Positions 33,486 to 41,576 of a DNA stretch of 64,000 nucleotides are shown piece by piece (the first letter of the stretch is position 1; the number at the start of each line of letters is the position of its first letter). A program made the translations under genes and the position numbers. This DNA is from an uncultured Ruminococcus sp. (GTDB lineage Bacteria; Bacillota; Clostridia; Oscillospirales; Ruminococcaceae). The stretch covers positions 62,001 to 126,000 of the forward strand of contig CADAES010000001.1 in NCBI GenBank assembly GCA_902786975.1, given 5' to 3'. The notes under the pieces were generated by a model that saw nothing but the letters and a program-made list of their open reading frames with translations, was not told the DNA's origin and did no database searches.

Positions 33486-34127
33486 TCACGCCTTCAGATA
33501 GCTCAGGAAAATGTCGGTCATAACATCGACCTCCCGTGAGCTTGCGAAATCGTCCTGCGAGAGTATCTCGCCCGAGACTATCTTCTGAACGACAGCCATA
33601 AGTGCGTGGTTGCAGGTGAGATAAAACTCCTTCTTGTTGATCCCGCTGCGAATGCTGCCGTCTTCAACGCCGCAGTCAAAGGCGTCGCTGAAATATCTGT
33701 AAAGCGAGGTTATTATCTGCTCGTAGTCGGCAAGCTTGCTCGGCTCGATCTTGTTGTTAAGACAGTATGAGTCAAACAGCGCAACGAACCTGACGAACTC
33801 CTTGTGCCCGTCGCACAGTATCTTGTAGACTCTGAAAATGCGGCAGACCTTGTCGTATCCGCACAGCGAGGCGAACTCATTGTCTTTGAAATTTGGCAGT
33901 ATGCTCTGTATGACCTCGCCCCACATCTTTACCGCACAGGCTATAACCAGCTTTTCCTTGGTGTCGAAGTACCTGTACAGCGAAGCGATGCTGACCTGTG
34001 CTTTCCTCGCTACATCGGTCATCTTTACGCTCTCGATGCCCTGCTCGCAGAACAGCTTGCAGGCGGCAGCCTCAGCGAGTATGATATTCTGTTTTTTGAG
34101 TTGTGTAAGATATTTTTGGTATTCCAC
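33486..34127 (-). CDS. TetR-family regulator
   Basis: 213 residues. N-terminal helix-turn-helix: ILAEAAACKLFCEQGIESVKMTDVARKAQVSIASLYRYFDTKEKLVIA. The C-terminal ligand domain is typical helical TetR_C. It is translated from a GTG at 34127 with GGGGTG 8 bp upstream. It leads the operon of GPH transporter and GH36 enzyme. Two palindromes (34165-34201) of matching design overlap or follow its promoter, so it probably represses its own operon and perhaps the divergent gene. A TetR rather than a LacI or AraC protein in charge of an alpha-galactoside operon is less common. Confidence 0.9.
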   Translation of the reverse strand: MEYQKYLTQLKKQNIILAEAAACKLFCEQGIESVKMTDVARKAQVSIASLYRYFDTKEKLVIACAVKMWGEVIQSILPNFKDNEFASLCGYDKVCRIFRVYKILCDGHKEFVRFVALFDSYCLNNKIEPSKLADYEQIITSLYRYFSDAFDCGVEDGSIRSGINKKEFYLTCNHALMAVVQKIVSGEILSQDDFASSREVDVMTDIFLSYLKA

Positions 34128-34164
34128 TTGACAATCACCCCGTTCCGTGTTATTATATAAGTGG

Positions 34165-34181
34165 TGATAGCTGAGCTATCA
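34165..34181. promoter_or_regulatory. TetR operator candidate O1
   Basis: TGATAGCTGAGCTATCA: 8-bp perfect arms around one base, downstream of the tetR transcription start. Confidence 0.72.
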
Positions 34182-34182
34182 T

Positions 34183-34201
34183 ATGATACTATAAGTATCA
34201 T
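34183..34201. promoter_or_regulatory. TetR operator candidate O2
   Basis: ATGATACTATAAGTATCAT: 8-bp perfect arms around a 3-bp centre. It overlaps the -10 box of the tetR promoter and shares the TGATA/TATCA ends of O1. Confidence 0.75.
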
Positions 34202-34225
34202 AACATACAAAAACTCATTTGTCAA
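34197..34225 (-). promoter_or_regulatory. Promoter of the tetR-GPH-GH36 operon
   Basis: Minus-strand TTGACA and TATGAT with a 17-bp spacer; the -10 box is covered by operator O2. Confidence 0.78.
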
Positions 34226-34306
34226 TAGTCAATTACGCACAAAAAACGCCCTTTGTCTTTGAGAAAAACAACGACAGGGCTGATGCAGAAAGGAACGGTA
34301 GTTATA

Positions 34307-35758
34307 ATGGATCGTACAAGTGTGATATTCGGCAACAAAATGCCGGACAGTGTCATCAAAAAGGCTGAGAACAGCAAGGCTAAATTCATCAAGGAATTCG
34401 GAGACGACAGCAATAAGACTTATCATTACGGCGCAAAGGAAAACTCTGTTATCGGTCACAGCCTTGGCGTGCAGGAGCTTTACCTGACCTCAAAGGGCGA
34501 GCTGAGCCTGCCCGAAAATGCTGTTATTATCGGCAATATCCGTATGGGCTTCGGTCACTACCGTATCTCTATGGCTATGGCTTCGGCGGCGAAAAAGCTT
34601 GGCTATGTGCCCTATTGGCTCGACCTGTGCTCGCTCGAGGGAACGACCTGCTCAAAGATAATCGCCAAGCAGAACGAATTGTATTCGCTCGGCTCGAGGA
34701 TCTCACAGAAAAGCCGTATCTTTAATAAAGTTGTCTGGGAGCCTGTGAACTACGATATGTTCAAGCAGCTCTCATACAATGCGGTCGATCAGAAGAACGC
34801 CGAGCTTATGGCGAATGCGATAAAGAGCCTGCCCAAGAACGTCCCGTTTATTGCGACCCACGTATGGCCCGCACAGGCTGCCGTACACGCAGGCTTCACC
34901 AACGTCGTAAACGCTATCCCCGATAACTGGCCGATGGCTCTGCACTACGCAGAGGGAAGTATCCATACCGTGCAGACTCCGTCTGCGTACCTTGGCTATA
35001 AGGCGCTGCGTGAAATGGCAAGGCGCAGATTGAAGCCTATGCCCGACGGAAGCCTTTACGATGTCGGACACTATGTCGATGACGAGCTTACCGCAAATAT
35101 TGAAAGCGATAACGCCGCACGCATAAAGCGCATCAAAGAGGGCAAGGCAAGACGCTACCTGCTGACCGTCGGCGGAGCAGGCGCACAGGTGGATATCTTC
35201 GCACGCATAATCGCAAGGCTTATGCCGAAGATAAAGAAGAACAATGCGGCATTGTTCGTCAACGTCGGTGACCATAAGAACGTGTGGGAGCAGCTCAAAC
35301 AGAAGATACCCGCACTCAGCGCAGCGACAGAGCATTTCAACGACTTTGCGCAGACGGAGAGCTTCTGTGCAGAGGCGATAAACGGCGAAGTAACAGGTGT
35401 CCACGCATTCTGCAACGACGATATCTTCGCAGCGGTGTATTCGACAAATCTGCTGATGAGGGCAACAGATGTGCTCATCACCAAACCAAGCGAGCTTTCG
35501 TTCTACCCCGTGCCGAAGCTGATGATAAAGAGAGTCGGCGGACACGAGCGCTGGGGAGCGATAAGAGCAGCCGAGGTCGGCGACGGAACGTACGAGTGCG
35601 ACACACTGCCGCAGATATATACAATGCTCGACCTGTTGCAGAATAATGACGAAGCGCTTATGAATATGATAGAGAATATCGGTAAGAATAATAAGGCAGG
35701 TCTGTACGACGGCGCATATAAGGTCGTCCAGCTTGCAACAGGCAATTATAATAAATAG
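34307..35758 (+). CDS. GT-B-fold-like cytosolic protein, 483 aa
   Basis: The segment GNIRMGFGHYRISMAMASAAKKLGYVPYWLDL looks like the N-terminal Gly-rich loop of MGDG-synthase/MurG-type GT-B glycosyltransferases, and ARRYLLTVGGAGAQVDIFARIIARLMPKI like their C-terminal nucleotide-sugar lobe start; the later KPSELSFYPVPKLMIKRVGGHERWGA could be the donor-site helix. No membrane segment. So a glycosyltransferase or a related UDP-sugar epimerase fold is likely but the substrate is unknown. ATG at 34307 with AAAGGA upstream; the frame is open further upstream. It is divergent from tetR and lies next to its operators, so TetR may control it. Confidence 0.7.
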   Translation: MDRTSVIFGNKMPDSVIKKAENSKAKFIKEFGDDSNKTYHYGAKENSVIGHSLGVQELYLTSKGELSLPENAVIIGNIRMGFGHYRISMAMASAAKKLGYVPYWLDLCSLEGTTCSKIIAKQNELYSLGSRISQKSRIFNKVVWEPVNYDMFKQLSYNAVDQKNAELMANAIKSLPKNVPFIATHVWPAQAAVHAGFTNVVNAIPDNWPMALHYAEGSIHTVQTPSAYLGYKALREMARRRLKPMPDGSLYDVGHYVDDELTANIESDNAARIKRIKEGKARRYLLTVGGAGAQVDIFARIIARLMPKIKKNNAALFVNVGDHKNVWEQLKQKIPALSAATEHFNDFAQTESFCAEAINGEVTGVHAFCNDDIFAAVYSTNLLMRATDVLITKPSELSFYPVPKLMIKRVGGHERWGAIRAAEVGDGTYECDTLPQIYTMLDLLQNNDEALMNMIENIGKNNKAGLYDGAYKVVQLATGNYNK

Positions 35759-35782
35759 CTTACATCTCTCTCCCCCTATATA

Positions 35783-35821
35783 GCAAAAGAGCAGGACGAA
35801 TCACTCGTTCTGCTCTTTTGC
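35783..35821. terminator. Strong bidirectional terminator
   Basis: GCAAAAGAGCAGGACGA / TCGTTCTGCTCTTTTGC, 17-bp stem with one G-T pair, between converging genes. Confidence 0.88.
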
Positions 35822-35825
35822 ATTA

Positions 35826-36818
35826 TTATTTTGCCGATATCTTGATTTTTTGACTTGTAGCTATCGTGTCATAGGTTTCGCTGTCGTAAATCTTAAATGT
35901 CAGTTCTATAGTATCAATGCTCTTGATCCCTTTTTCCTCCAGTTCACTCTCTAAAAATGATATATCGGTAAAGGATTTTCTGTTTGGATATACCTCCTGT
36001 GAACAAGTGCCATCAACCATTATCCCGTTTACAGCTACATTATCATCTACGCTTACTGTTATTCTTTTTTTGGTGTTATTCTCGATGTAGATCAATGCAG
36101 TAGCTCCCCAGAATGAGTTTTCATCAACATACTGCCCGATTATTTTGATGTTATTCTTATCATACAGGGTAGTACCCTTAATGTTTGATGTGGTTTCCGC
36201 CTTATCAGCATCAGATGTCTTTATGGTTATGCATTTTGATTCTTTCAGAGTATCATATGATGACGGGTCAAATGTGTGCAGATAGAGTTCTATCGTTCCT
36301 ATATGGCTTATTCCGGCAGATTTAAGTTCTTTTGCAAACAGGTCAATAGATTCTTTTGCTTTATTACCTGCTGTAACTTGAAAAGAATTCAAATCAGACA
36401 TCATATAACCGTTAACGATCACAGCATTGGTGCTTATTCCAACGTCTTTTTTAGAATTGTTTTCAATGACGACGTCTATTCCCATTCCAAATATTTCATT
36501 GTCACTGATCCCTGTTGCAGTGATCTTGACCCCGTCGACTTCCCAAAGGACTTGTTCTTTTATAGTTGGGAGCGCAGTTTCAACGTCTGCTTTGCTTTCT
36601 GTTTCTTCCGTTGTAGTTGTCGGTTCTTCGGTTTTTTCGGACGTCGCTTCTGTCACTTTTTCAGATGAGCTGTCTTCTGCTGTGCTTGAGGATTCAATAA
36701 CTGATATGCTTTTAGTTGTTTTACTCGATTCCGTGTCATTGTTGCTGCTCTCTTCGCAGGCGGTCAGGCAACTGGCAATAATGACCATAGATAATACCAT
36801 AGATAGCAGTCTTTTCAT
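35826..36818 (-). CDS. Lipoprotein with two repeated beta-sandwich-like domains
   Basis: 330 residues. Signal with lipobox LTAC (C21), a Ser/Thr/Glu-rich linker (about 24-85, ending in TTTTEETESKAD), then two homologous domains of about 110 residues. Domain A has ITATGISDNEIFGMGIDVVIENNSKKDVGISTNAVIVNGYM; domain B has IKIIGQYVDENSFWGATALIYIENNTKKRITVSVDDNVAVNGIM. Both end in an S.IGTIEL.L.T.D..SYDT motif. The fold resembles DUF4352/immunoglobulin-like lipoproteins; function unknown. ATG at 36818 follows GGAGGGAG. It diverges from an XRE regulator, as the 21.3-23.0 kb lipoprotein does. Confidence 0.78.
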   Translation of the reverse strand: MKRLLSMVLSMVIIASCLTACEESSNNDTESSKTTKSISVIESSSTAEDSSSEKVTEATSEKTEEPTTTTEETESKADVETALPTIKEQVLWEVDGVKITATGISDNEIFGMGIDVVIENNSKKDVGISTNAVIVNGYMMSDLNSFQVTAGNKAKESIDLFAKELKSAGISHIGTIELYLHTFDPSSYDTLKESKCITIKTSDADKAETTSNIKGTTLYDKNNIKIIGQYVDENSFWGATALIYIENNTKKRITVSVDDNVAVNGIMVDGTCSQEVYPNRKSFTDISFLESELEEKGIKSIDTIELTFKIYDSETYDTIATSQKIKISAK

Positions 36819-36900
36819 AAAAGCTCCCTCCAAAGATAAAATTGATACATAATCAACGATTTTGTTCACAGAATACAACAAAAGATGCATTCTGTTTATG

Positions 36901-36929
36901 ATAATACCATAAATTATGTAATTTCGCAA
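36901..36929 (-). promoter_or_regulatory. Promoter of the two-domain lipoprotein gene
   Basis: Minus-strand TTGCGA and TATTAT with a 17-bp spacer; the -35 box overlaps the left arm of the ATTTCGC/GCGAAAT dyad. Confidence 0.7.
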
Positions 36930-36966
36930 TACTTAGACATCTTTTGTGGTATAATTTTAGCGAAAT
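36921..36966. promoter_or_regulatory. Wide inverted repeat in the xre-lipoprotein gap, with extended -10 box
   Basis: ATTTCGC (36921-36927) and GCGAAAT (36960-36966) flank TGGTATAAT (extended -10, 36947-36955) of the plus-strand XRE promoter. A second wide pair, ACAAAAGATG near 36878 and CATCTTTTGT near 36938, also spans the gap. Likely XRE binding sites. Confidence 0.55.
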
Positions 36967-36990
36967 ACACAAAAGGAGGTCTTGTAACTT

Positions 36991-37323
36991 ATGCAACATT
37001 ATCAGCGTATCCGTGATCTTCGTGAGGACTGCGACCTTACTCAGCAGCAGCTGTGCGAAAAGCTGGGAATGCACAAAACCACCTATACAAACTACGAGCA
37101 GGGCAAGCACTCCGTACCGCTGGAGTTTGCCGCTGTACTTGCGGACTTTTACAAGGTCAGCCTTGATTATATCGCAGGGCGGACGAATTTTAAGCAGGGA
37201 GTTTCAAAGCCGACACTCAGCGACGAGGAACTGAAGCTGATAGACGACTACCGCAAGCTGACCGAACGCAGCAAAGGCAGACATGAACAGTTTATGCAGC
37301 AGCTGCTTGAATCACAGCAATAA
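36991..37323 (+). CDS. XRE-family regulator, 110 aa
   Basis: N-terminal helix-turn-helix (RIRDLREDCDLTQQQLCEKLGMHKTTYTNYEQG, then VPLEFAAVLADFYKVSLDYIAGRTN) with a 40-residue helical tail (LSDEELKLIDDYRKLTERSKGRHEQFMQQLLESQQ) that probably helps dimerise. AAAGGAGGT precedes the ATG by about 11 bp. The gene is divergent from the two-domain lipoprotein gene, with dyads in the gap. Its N-terminus is close to that of the 70-residue XRE protein at 23147 (RDLRED.D.TQ), so the two modules look related by descent, but the operator sequences differ. Confidence 0.9.
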   Translation: MQHYQRIRDLREDCDLTQQQLCEKLGMHKTTYTNYEQGKHSVPLEFAAVLADFYKVSLDYIAGRTNFKQGVSKPTLSDEELKLIDDYRKLTERSKGRHEQFMQQLLESQQ

Positions 37324-37370
37324 AAAATCACACCGGAAAATGATGACCGATGTGATTTTTTTGTTTTTAT
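37323..37370 (+). terminator. Terminator of the XRE gene
   Basis: AAAAATCACACCGG / CCGATGTGATTTTT hairpin with one mismatch, right after the stop, then TTGTTTTT. Confidence 0.82.
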
Positions 37371-37428
37371 ATCTATTCTTCGCCCGGAGATGACCGAGGA
37401 TATTCTCTTGGGAAAAGGTTTTCCTCGG

Positions 37429-38046
37429 CTATCCGTTCGGGAAAAGGTAGCCGCAGATAAAGCGTCTGTCCTCTATAAGTTCACGGATATCCTTGTATTT
37501 TCTCGGATCGGTGTCGCCGCCGTAGCGGTTGTAGACGCTTATCTCGTCGGCTTGTCCGCCCAGCGTGTACGCCACGGTGTGCAGACCCGAGGTGAACCTG
37601 TTTAACGGGTGCTCCGAATAGGTGTTGACCCAGAAGCTCACGATACCCACGCACGAGCGTGAGGCGTTGTCGTAAAAATGCTGCTTGTCGGTATAGTATT
37701 CGTACCCGACACCGTGAGCGTCAAAGTACCTGCGAAGCTTTTTGGGACTGCTCCCGAAAAAGCCCGAGCGCAGCAGGAGGGTCAGCCTGTTAAGCTCAAA
37801 TTCGCATATCTGCTGTGCAAGCGCCTGCGGCATATGCAAAAGCTGCATCACGTTGTAAACTGCGATTATTTCGCAGCCGCAGTGGCTCATCGGGTACTTC
37901 CCGTACCGGAAACGGCACAGAGGTCTGAGCTTCTGACCGTTGAGAAGCCCGCCGCCGAGACCCTGTGCAAGCTTGCAGTTCAGCTCAAAGTTCCTTGCGC
38001 ACAGCGAACCGGCTTCCTGCGGATAGTATTTCCAAGCTGCTCCCAA
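37429..38046 (-). CDS. Cysteine-peptidase-fold-like protein, 205 aa
   Basis: KYPMSHCGCEIIAVYNVMQLL resembles the catalytic-Cys helix of C39-like papain-fold proteins, FTSGLHTVAYTLGGQADEISVYNRYGG supplies a His (GLHTVAYT) and an Asn, the usual order. No signal peptide, transporter domain or peptide neighbour is present, so it is not a bacteriocin-processing C39 exporter. It reads from a TTG at 38046, with GGGAGG 9 bp upstream. Family of this build is common in gut Clostridia with no known role. Opposite strand to both neighbours; single gene. Confidence 0.7.
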   Translation of the reverse strand: MGAAWKYYPQEAGSLCARNFELNCKLAQGLGGGLLNGQKLRPLCRFRYGKYPMSHCGCEIIAVYNVMQLLHMPQALAQQICEFELNRLTLLLRSGFFGSSPKKLRRYFDAHGVGYEYYTDKQHFYDNASRSCVGIVSFWVNTYSEHPLNRFTSGLHTVAYTLGGQADEISVYNRYGGDTDPRKYKDIRELIEDRRFICGYLFPNG

Positions 38047-38134
38047 AACCGTCAGCCTCCCTTGTCTTTTTTGAAATTATACCACTTATCCCCACGCTTG
38101 TAAAGCAAATGTTGATAAAATATTATAATAGCCC

Positions 38135-38163
38135 TTGCATTGTTAAGATTTATATGTTATAAT
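38135..38163 (+). promoter_or_regulatory. Promoter of the 190-aa gene
   Basis: TTGCAT and TATAAT with a 17-bp spacer, 47 bp before the start codon. Confidence 0.78.
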
Positions 38164-38210
38164 GTGTACGGCAAGTTATAATCAAAAAATAAAAAAGGAG
38201 TGTAAATCAT

Positions 38211-38783
38211 ATGAGTATTTTTGACAACCTGAAAAATGCAGCTGCCGGGGGTATTGCAGGAGCAGTTTCAAACATCGGAAAGGAGACAGGTCCCAAGACC
38301 ATAACCTTTAACGCACTTCCCGAAAGTGTCGAGGAAATGAAGGCTCTGCCGCAGGGCCAGCTCAAGAGCGTTTACGATACGTCTGCACTTGTAGTATGCG
38401 CACTTTGCGCATATGCAGCAGCACCGCAGATAGGTATCGATATGCTGAACTTCCTCAAGGGACCACGCCCGCTGTCAGCGTACGAGATACAGTTCCTGCG
38501 TGACCGTATGGAGGGCAAGCCGTACAAGCCGTTCTCCTTCTTCCAGGGTGCAACACCGGACAACGACTATACACCGTCCCAGCCGTTCACTATCACTATC
38601 GAAACAAACCCGTATACATACCAGAATGAGGGCTATGCAAGAATGTTTATGAGATCGGGCGGAGCAGACAGTATCCGTTATATCGACCTCAGACAGCAGG
38701 GCTCGACAGGTCAGTGGTTCCTGTGGGAAAACTACCTGCTCTCCGATATTCGTGAACCTAAGTCCGCAGACCCGTGGGCGTAA
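38211..38783 (+). CDS. Conserved hypothetical protein, 190 aa (DUF6935-like)
   Basis: No enzyme motif is seen. The N-terminus has a Gly/Ala-rich amphipathic start (MSIFDNLKNAAAGGIAGAVSNIGKETG), then PESVEEMKALPQGQLKSVYDTSALVVCALCAYAAAPQIGIDMLNFLKGPRPLSAYEIQFLRDRM and a beta-rich C-terminal half (PFSFFQGATPDNDYTPSQPFTITIETNPYTY, QQGSTGQWFLWENYLLSDIR). I recall such proteins as a domain of unknown function in gut Clostridia. Strong ribosome binding site (AAGGAGTG) and own promoter and terminator suggest a well-expressed single gene. Confidence 0.72.
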   Translation: MSIFDNLKNAAAGGIAGAVSNIGKETGPKTITFNALPESVEEMKALPQGQLKSVYDTSALVVCALCAYAAAPQIGIDMLNFLKGPRPLSAYEIQFLRDRMEGKPYKPFSFFQGATPDNDYTPSQPFTITIETNPYTYQNEGYARMFMRSGGADSIRYIDLRQQGSTGQWFLWENYLLSDIREPKSADPWA

Positions 38784-38786
38784 TAT

Positions 38787-38817
38787 AAAAAAGGATGCCG
38801 ATATGGCATCCTTTTTT
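38787..38817 (+). terminator. Terminator of the 190-aa gene
   Basis: AAAAAAGGATGCC / GGCATCCTTTTTT, perfect 13-bp stem, 5-nt loop, right after the stop. Confidence 0.9.
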
Positions 38818-38819
38818 AG

Positions 38820-38860
38820 TGAATAATGAAAAGTGAATAGTGAATAGTGAATAATAAAGG
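38820..38860. repeat. Short tandem AGTGAAT-type repeats
   Basis: Four to five 7-8 bp units (GTGAATA) in a row, next to the palindromes that follow. No gene lies in 38784-39145. Confidence 0.75.
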
Positions 38861-38878
38861 TATCGCCTGACGGCGATA
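38861..38878. repeat. REP-like palindrome, copy 1
   Basis: TATCGCCTGACGGCGATA: 7-bp arms, TGAC loop. Repeated at 38982 with the same core. Confidence 0.75.
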
Positions 38879-38981
38879 TTTAATAATTGGCTTTTTTGGA
38901 GGCTTTCCGGTCGCCCCCAAACCCCTTCGGACATAATCTTTATAAATTGCATTGAATCATAAATCATAATTGTTAGTTTAG

Positions 38982-38999
38982 TATCGCCTGACGGCGATT
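38982..38999. repeat. REP-like palindrome, copy 2
   Basis: TATCGCCTGACGGCGATT, same core and loop as the copy at 38861, 121 bp further on; both are preceded by G or GG and followed by T-rich sequence. Confidence 0.72.
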
Positions 39000-39047
39000 A
39001 TTTTGATAATTAATGGAACGCTGTGGGTATCCTCGTGGGGGATAACA

Positions 39048-39109
39048 GAGTAACCATAGTAACGGTTACTCCCGAAAAAACGGAGAAGCAGTTTGCTTCT
39101 CCGTTTTTT
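39048..39109. terminator. Dyad plus strong bidirectional terminator
   Basis: GAGTAACC / GGTTACTC (39048-39071) is followed by AAAAAACGGAGAAGCA / TGCTTCTCCGTTTTTT (39075-39109), a perfect 16-bp stem with a 3-nt loop, ahead of the minus-strand ABC permease stop. Confidence 0.85.
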
Positions 39110-39145
39110 GCTTCTTCCAAAAGGATTTCCCCCAACGTTCCCATT

Positions 39146-41566
39146 TTATTCTAAAACAAGCTCTCTTGTTTCGACCTTTTTGATCTTGCGTGAAGCGATG
39201 AGTGCAAACACGAAGAATCCAAGTATCAGCAGTCCCATAGGTATCAGTATGTCAGCCGGCGATGCGTCAAATTCAAGGTAGCATATACCTATCATTCGCA
39301 GCAGAGCTTCCATCATTTTCTTTGAGAACAGAGCCGACAGACCTACGCCGATGAACGAGCCGAGCATCGCAATAAATGAAAACCTCAGTGCAAATGACAG
39401 CCTCAGCTTTGCCGATGTGAAGCCTATCGCCTTGTAGATGCCAATGTCACGCCTTTCGAGTACGAAAGCCTTGGTGCACAAAAGCACGACTGCGATCAGC
39501 ATAAACACGCTTGAAAAGCTGTAAATCACTGTTCTGATCAGATTAAGCTCTGTTTCGTACATCTCGTCGCCGTTGCTGCTGAGATCCCAGTAGCTGCAGG
39601 AGCCTTTCTTCTCGCCCTTGTCGTTCACAAGAGCCTTATCTATCTCATCGGCTATCTGCTGAGCCTTTGATTCGTCAGCGATAACAAAGCCCTCGTATGT
39701 TAGCCTTCGGCTCGGGTCGAGCGTTTCGTAAGCCTCAAACGGTATCGCAAATACCATTCCCGCATCGTTGACGCTCTGGTAAAGACCGCATACGATACAT
39801 TCAAGCTCGCCCGATATCGCAGATACAGTCACCTTGTCGCCTATCTTCCAGCCGAACTCGTCGCTGACCAGCTGAGTGATAAGTATCTCGTTTTTCTGCC
39901 TCGGCGCTCTGCCCTTGAAAATGCCGCCGATGTACTCGGGATCCTTGTAAGCCCGGCAGTGCAGTTTGTAGCTGTTGATAGAGCAGTAGCCCGATGATAT
40001 GGCATATTTCTTTTCTATCGTAGTGTATTTGTTTATTATATCCTCGGCTATCTTTTCAGCCTGCTCTATGTTCATAAGGTTTTCGCCTGCGTTGTTGAGG
40101 CTCATATCTATCTGTGTCATCTCAAAGCCCATCATCTCAAGCGCTGTTCTGGAGCTTACAAGTCCTGCGATGACGTTTATCGTCAGCATAAAATACATAA
40201 GCAGCGAGGATATTATCAGCATACTGATATAGCGGCGCTTTGCGGAGGTGAACTGTCTTACGGCGAGAGAGAGCGAGAGAACTTTCTTTTTCAGTCCCAT
40301 TCTGAGCCTGCTGTCGAAATAAACCTCGTCCTTCTGTCCCGTGATAGCCTTGATAGGGGATATCTTAGTGACCTTATGCGTCTTCAGGGTCATTATTAAA
40401 ACTGATATCGCTATAAGCGCTGCTATCAGAATGATCCCCTTGAATATGCTGACTTGTATGTTTACCGGTGTACCGACTGTCGGACCGAAAGAATCGGCAA
40501 TAATGCGTGAAAGGAAGAACGAGCCGACAAGTCCGAGCGTAACGCCTATAAGCAGGGCAAGGATATACTGCATCTGCATTATCAGACGTATCTTGTGTGA
40601 TGTGAAGCCCTGCGATTTGAGTATACCGAGCTTTTTGCGGTCTATCTCTATCTCGCTGGAAATGCTGTGCCCCATTATAACAAGCGTTATGACGAACAGC
40701 ATCACGATAAACACTAAAAATATCTTTGACAGGATATTTCCCGTAAGCGAGGAATAGTTGAGCGACTGTGCCCTTGTGAGAGTTCCCGATGACTTGTCAC
40801 TCAGCTTCGTTGCAAGGTTGAGGTCTCTTTGGAACGTTGCGTCGCTTTGTGTATAGGAATCTACCTTGAAAACGTTGAATATCTTTGACTCGATGCCTCT
40901 TTGGAGCGCCTCGTCATTTTTATTCTTGGGGTCTGCTTTGGTTTTTTCGGATATCCTTGACAGCTCGTCAAAGTCCTCGTCGGACATAAAAGCCTGTTTC
41001 CAGCCCATATCCTGCGAGCCGTTCTGCGGCTCCTGTACAAAGCCCTTTATTGTGAACTCGTATACGGTATAATAAAAGCAGACCTTCAATGTGTCGCCGA
41101 TATTGCATCTCAGCTTCGGCTTAACGCCCAGCGGAAGATATACCTCTCCCTTTCCGAGCTTCGGAGCTTCGCCCTCCAAGCCGGATTCGTCAGCTCTTAT
41201 CAGCTTGATGCCCTCGTGAAGCTTCATATACATATAAGTATTGCCGTCGTTGTTATCGCCGACTCTGTTGGATGTTCCGTTGTTATGCCAGTTGCGCAGA
41301 GCATCGTAGACCTTGACGTCCTTTACTATGTCAAGCTCCCTTACTTTCTGTTCAAGCTCGGGATCATAGTTATAGCTGTTGATAAAGCACACCTCGGCAG
41401 GGTCGCCTATATAATTGAAAGCCCTTTTGAGAGTGTCGTCCATACTGTCGGTGAAATTGAATATCGACAGCGTCGAAGAAACGATTATCGCCGTGAGCAG
41501 AACTACTGCGATAAATGCGCCCTTGCGCCTTTTTATGTTCGCCTTTACGAGTGTGAGTATCTCCAT
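39146..41566 (-). CDS. ABC transporter permease with two FtsX-type modules
   Basis: 806 residues. An N-terminal helix (about 15-37), a large extracytoplasmic domain (about 40-260), three helices (about 285-400), a second extracytoplasmic domain and three C-terminal helices give the duplicated FtsX/MacB-like layout of an exporter permease (EILTLVKANIKRRKGAF at the start, VVLLCTKAFVLERRDIGIYKAIGFTSAKLRL in the second module). ATG at 41566 is chosen over the upstream TTG since the latter lies inside the ATPase gene. It follows the ATPase gene, overlapping its ribosome site. Likely exports or removes a peptide, lipid or antimicrobial compound; the two-component system upstream probably controls it. 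Confidence 0.88.
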   Translation of the reverse strand: MEILTLVKANIKRRKGAFIAVVLLTAIIVSSTLSIFNFTDSMDDTLKRAFNYIGDPAEVCFINSYNYDPELEQKVRELDIVKDVKVYDALRNWHNNGTSNRVGDNNDGNTYMYMKLHEGIKLIRADESGLEGEAPKLGKGEVYLPLGVKPKLRCNIGDTLKVCFYYTVYEFTIKGFVQEPQNGSQDMGWKQAFMSDEDFDELSRISEKTKADPKNKNDEALQRGIESKIFNVFKVDSYTQSDATFQRDLNLATKLSDKSSGTLTRAQSLNYSSLTGNILSKIFLVFIVMLFVITLVIMGHSISSEIEIDRKKLGILKSQGFTSHKIRLIMQMQYILALLIGVTLGLVGSFFLSRIIADSFGPTVGTPVNIQVSIFKGIILIAALIAISVLIMTLKTHKVTKISPIKAITGQKDEVYFDSRLRMGLKKKVLSLSLAVRQFTSAKRRYISMLIISSLLMYFMLTINVIAGLVSSRTALEMMGFEMTQIDMSLNNAGENLMNIEQAEKIAEDIINKYTTIEKKYAISSGYCSINSYKLHCRAYKDPEYIGGIFKGRAPRQKNEILITQLVSDEFGWKIGDKVTVSAISGELECIVCGLYQSVNDAGMVFAIPFEAYETLDPSRRLTYEGFVIADESKAQQIADEIDKALVNDKGEKKGSCSYWDLSSNGDEMYETELNLIRTVIYSFSSVFMLIAVVLLCTKAFVLERRDIGIYKAIGFTSAKLRLSFALRFSFIAMLGSFIGVGLSALFSKKMMEALLRMIGICYLEFDASPADILIPMGLLILGFFVFALIASRKIKKVETRELVLE

Positions 41567-41576
41567 AGCTCTCACC

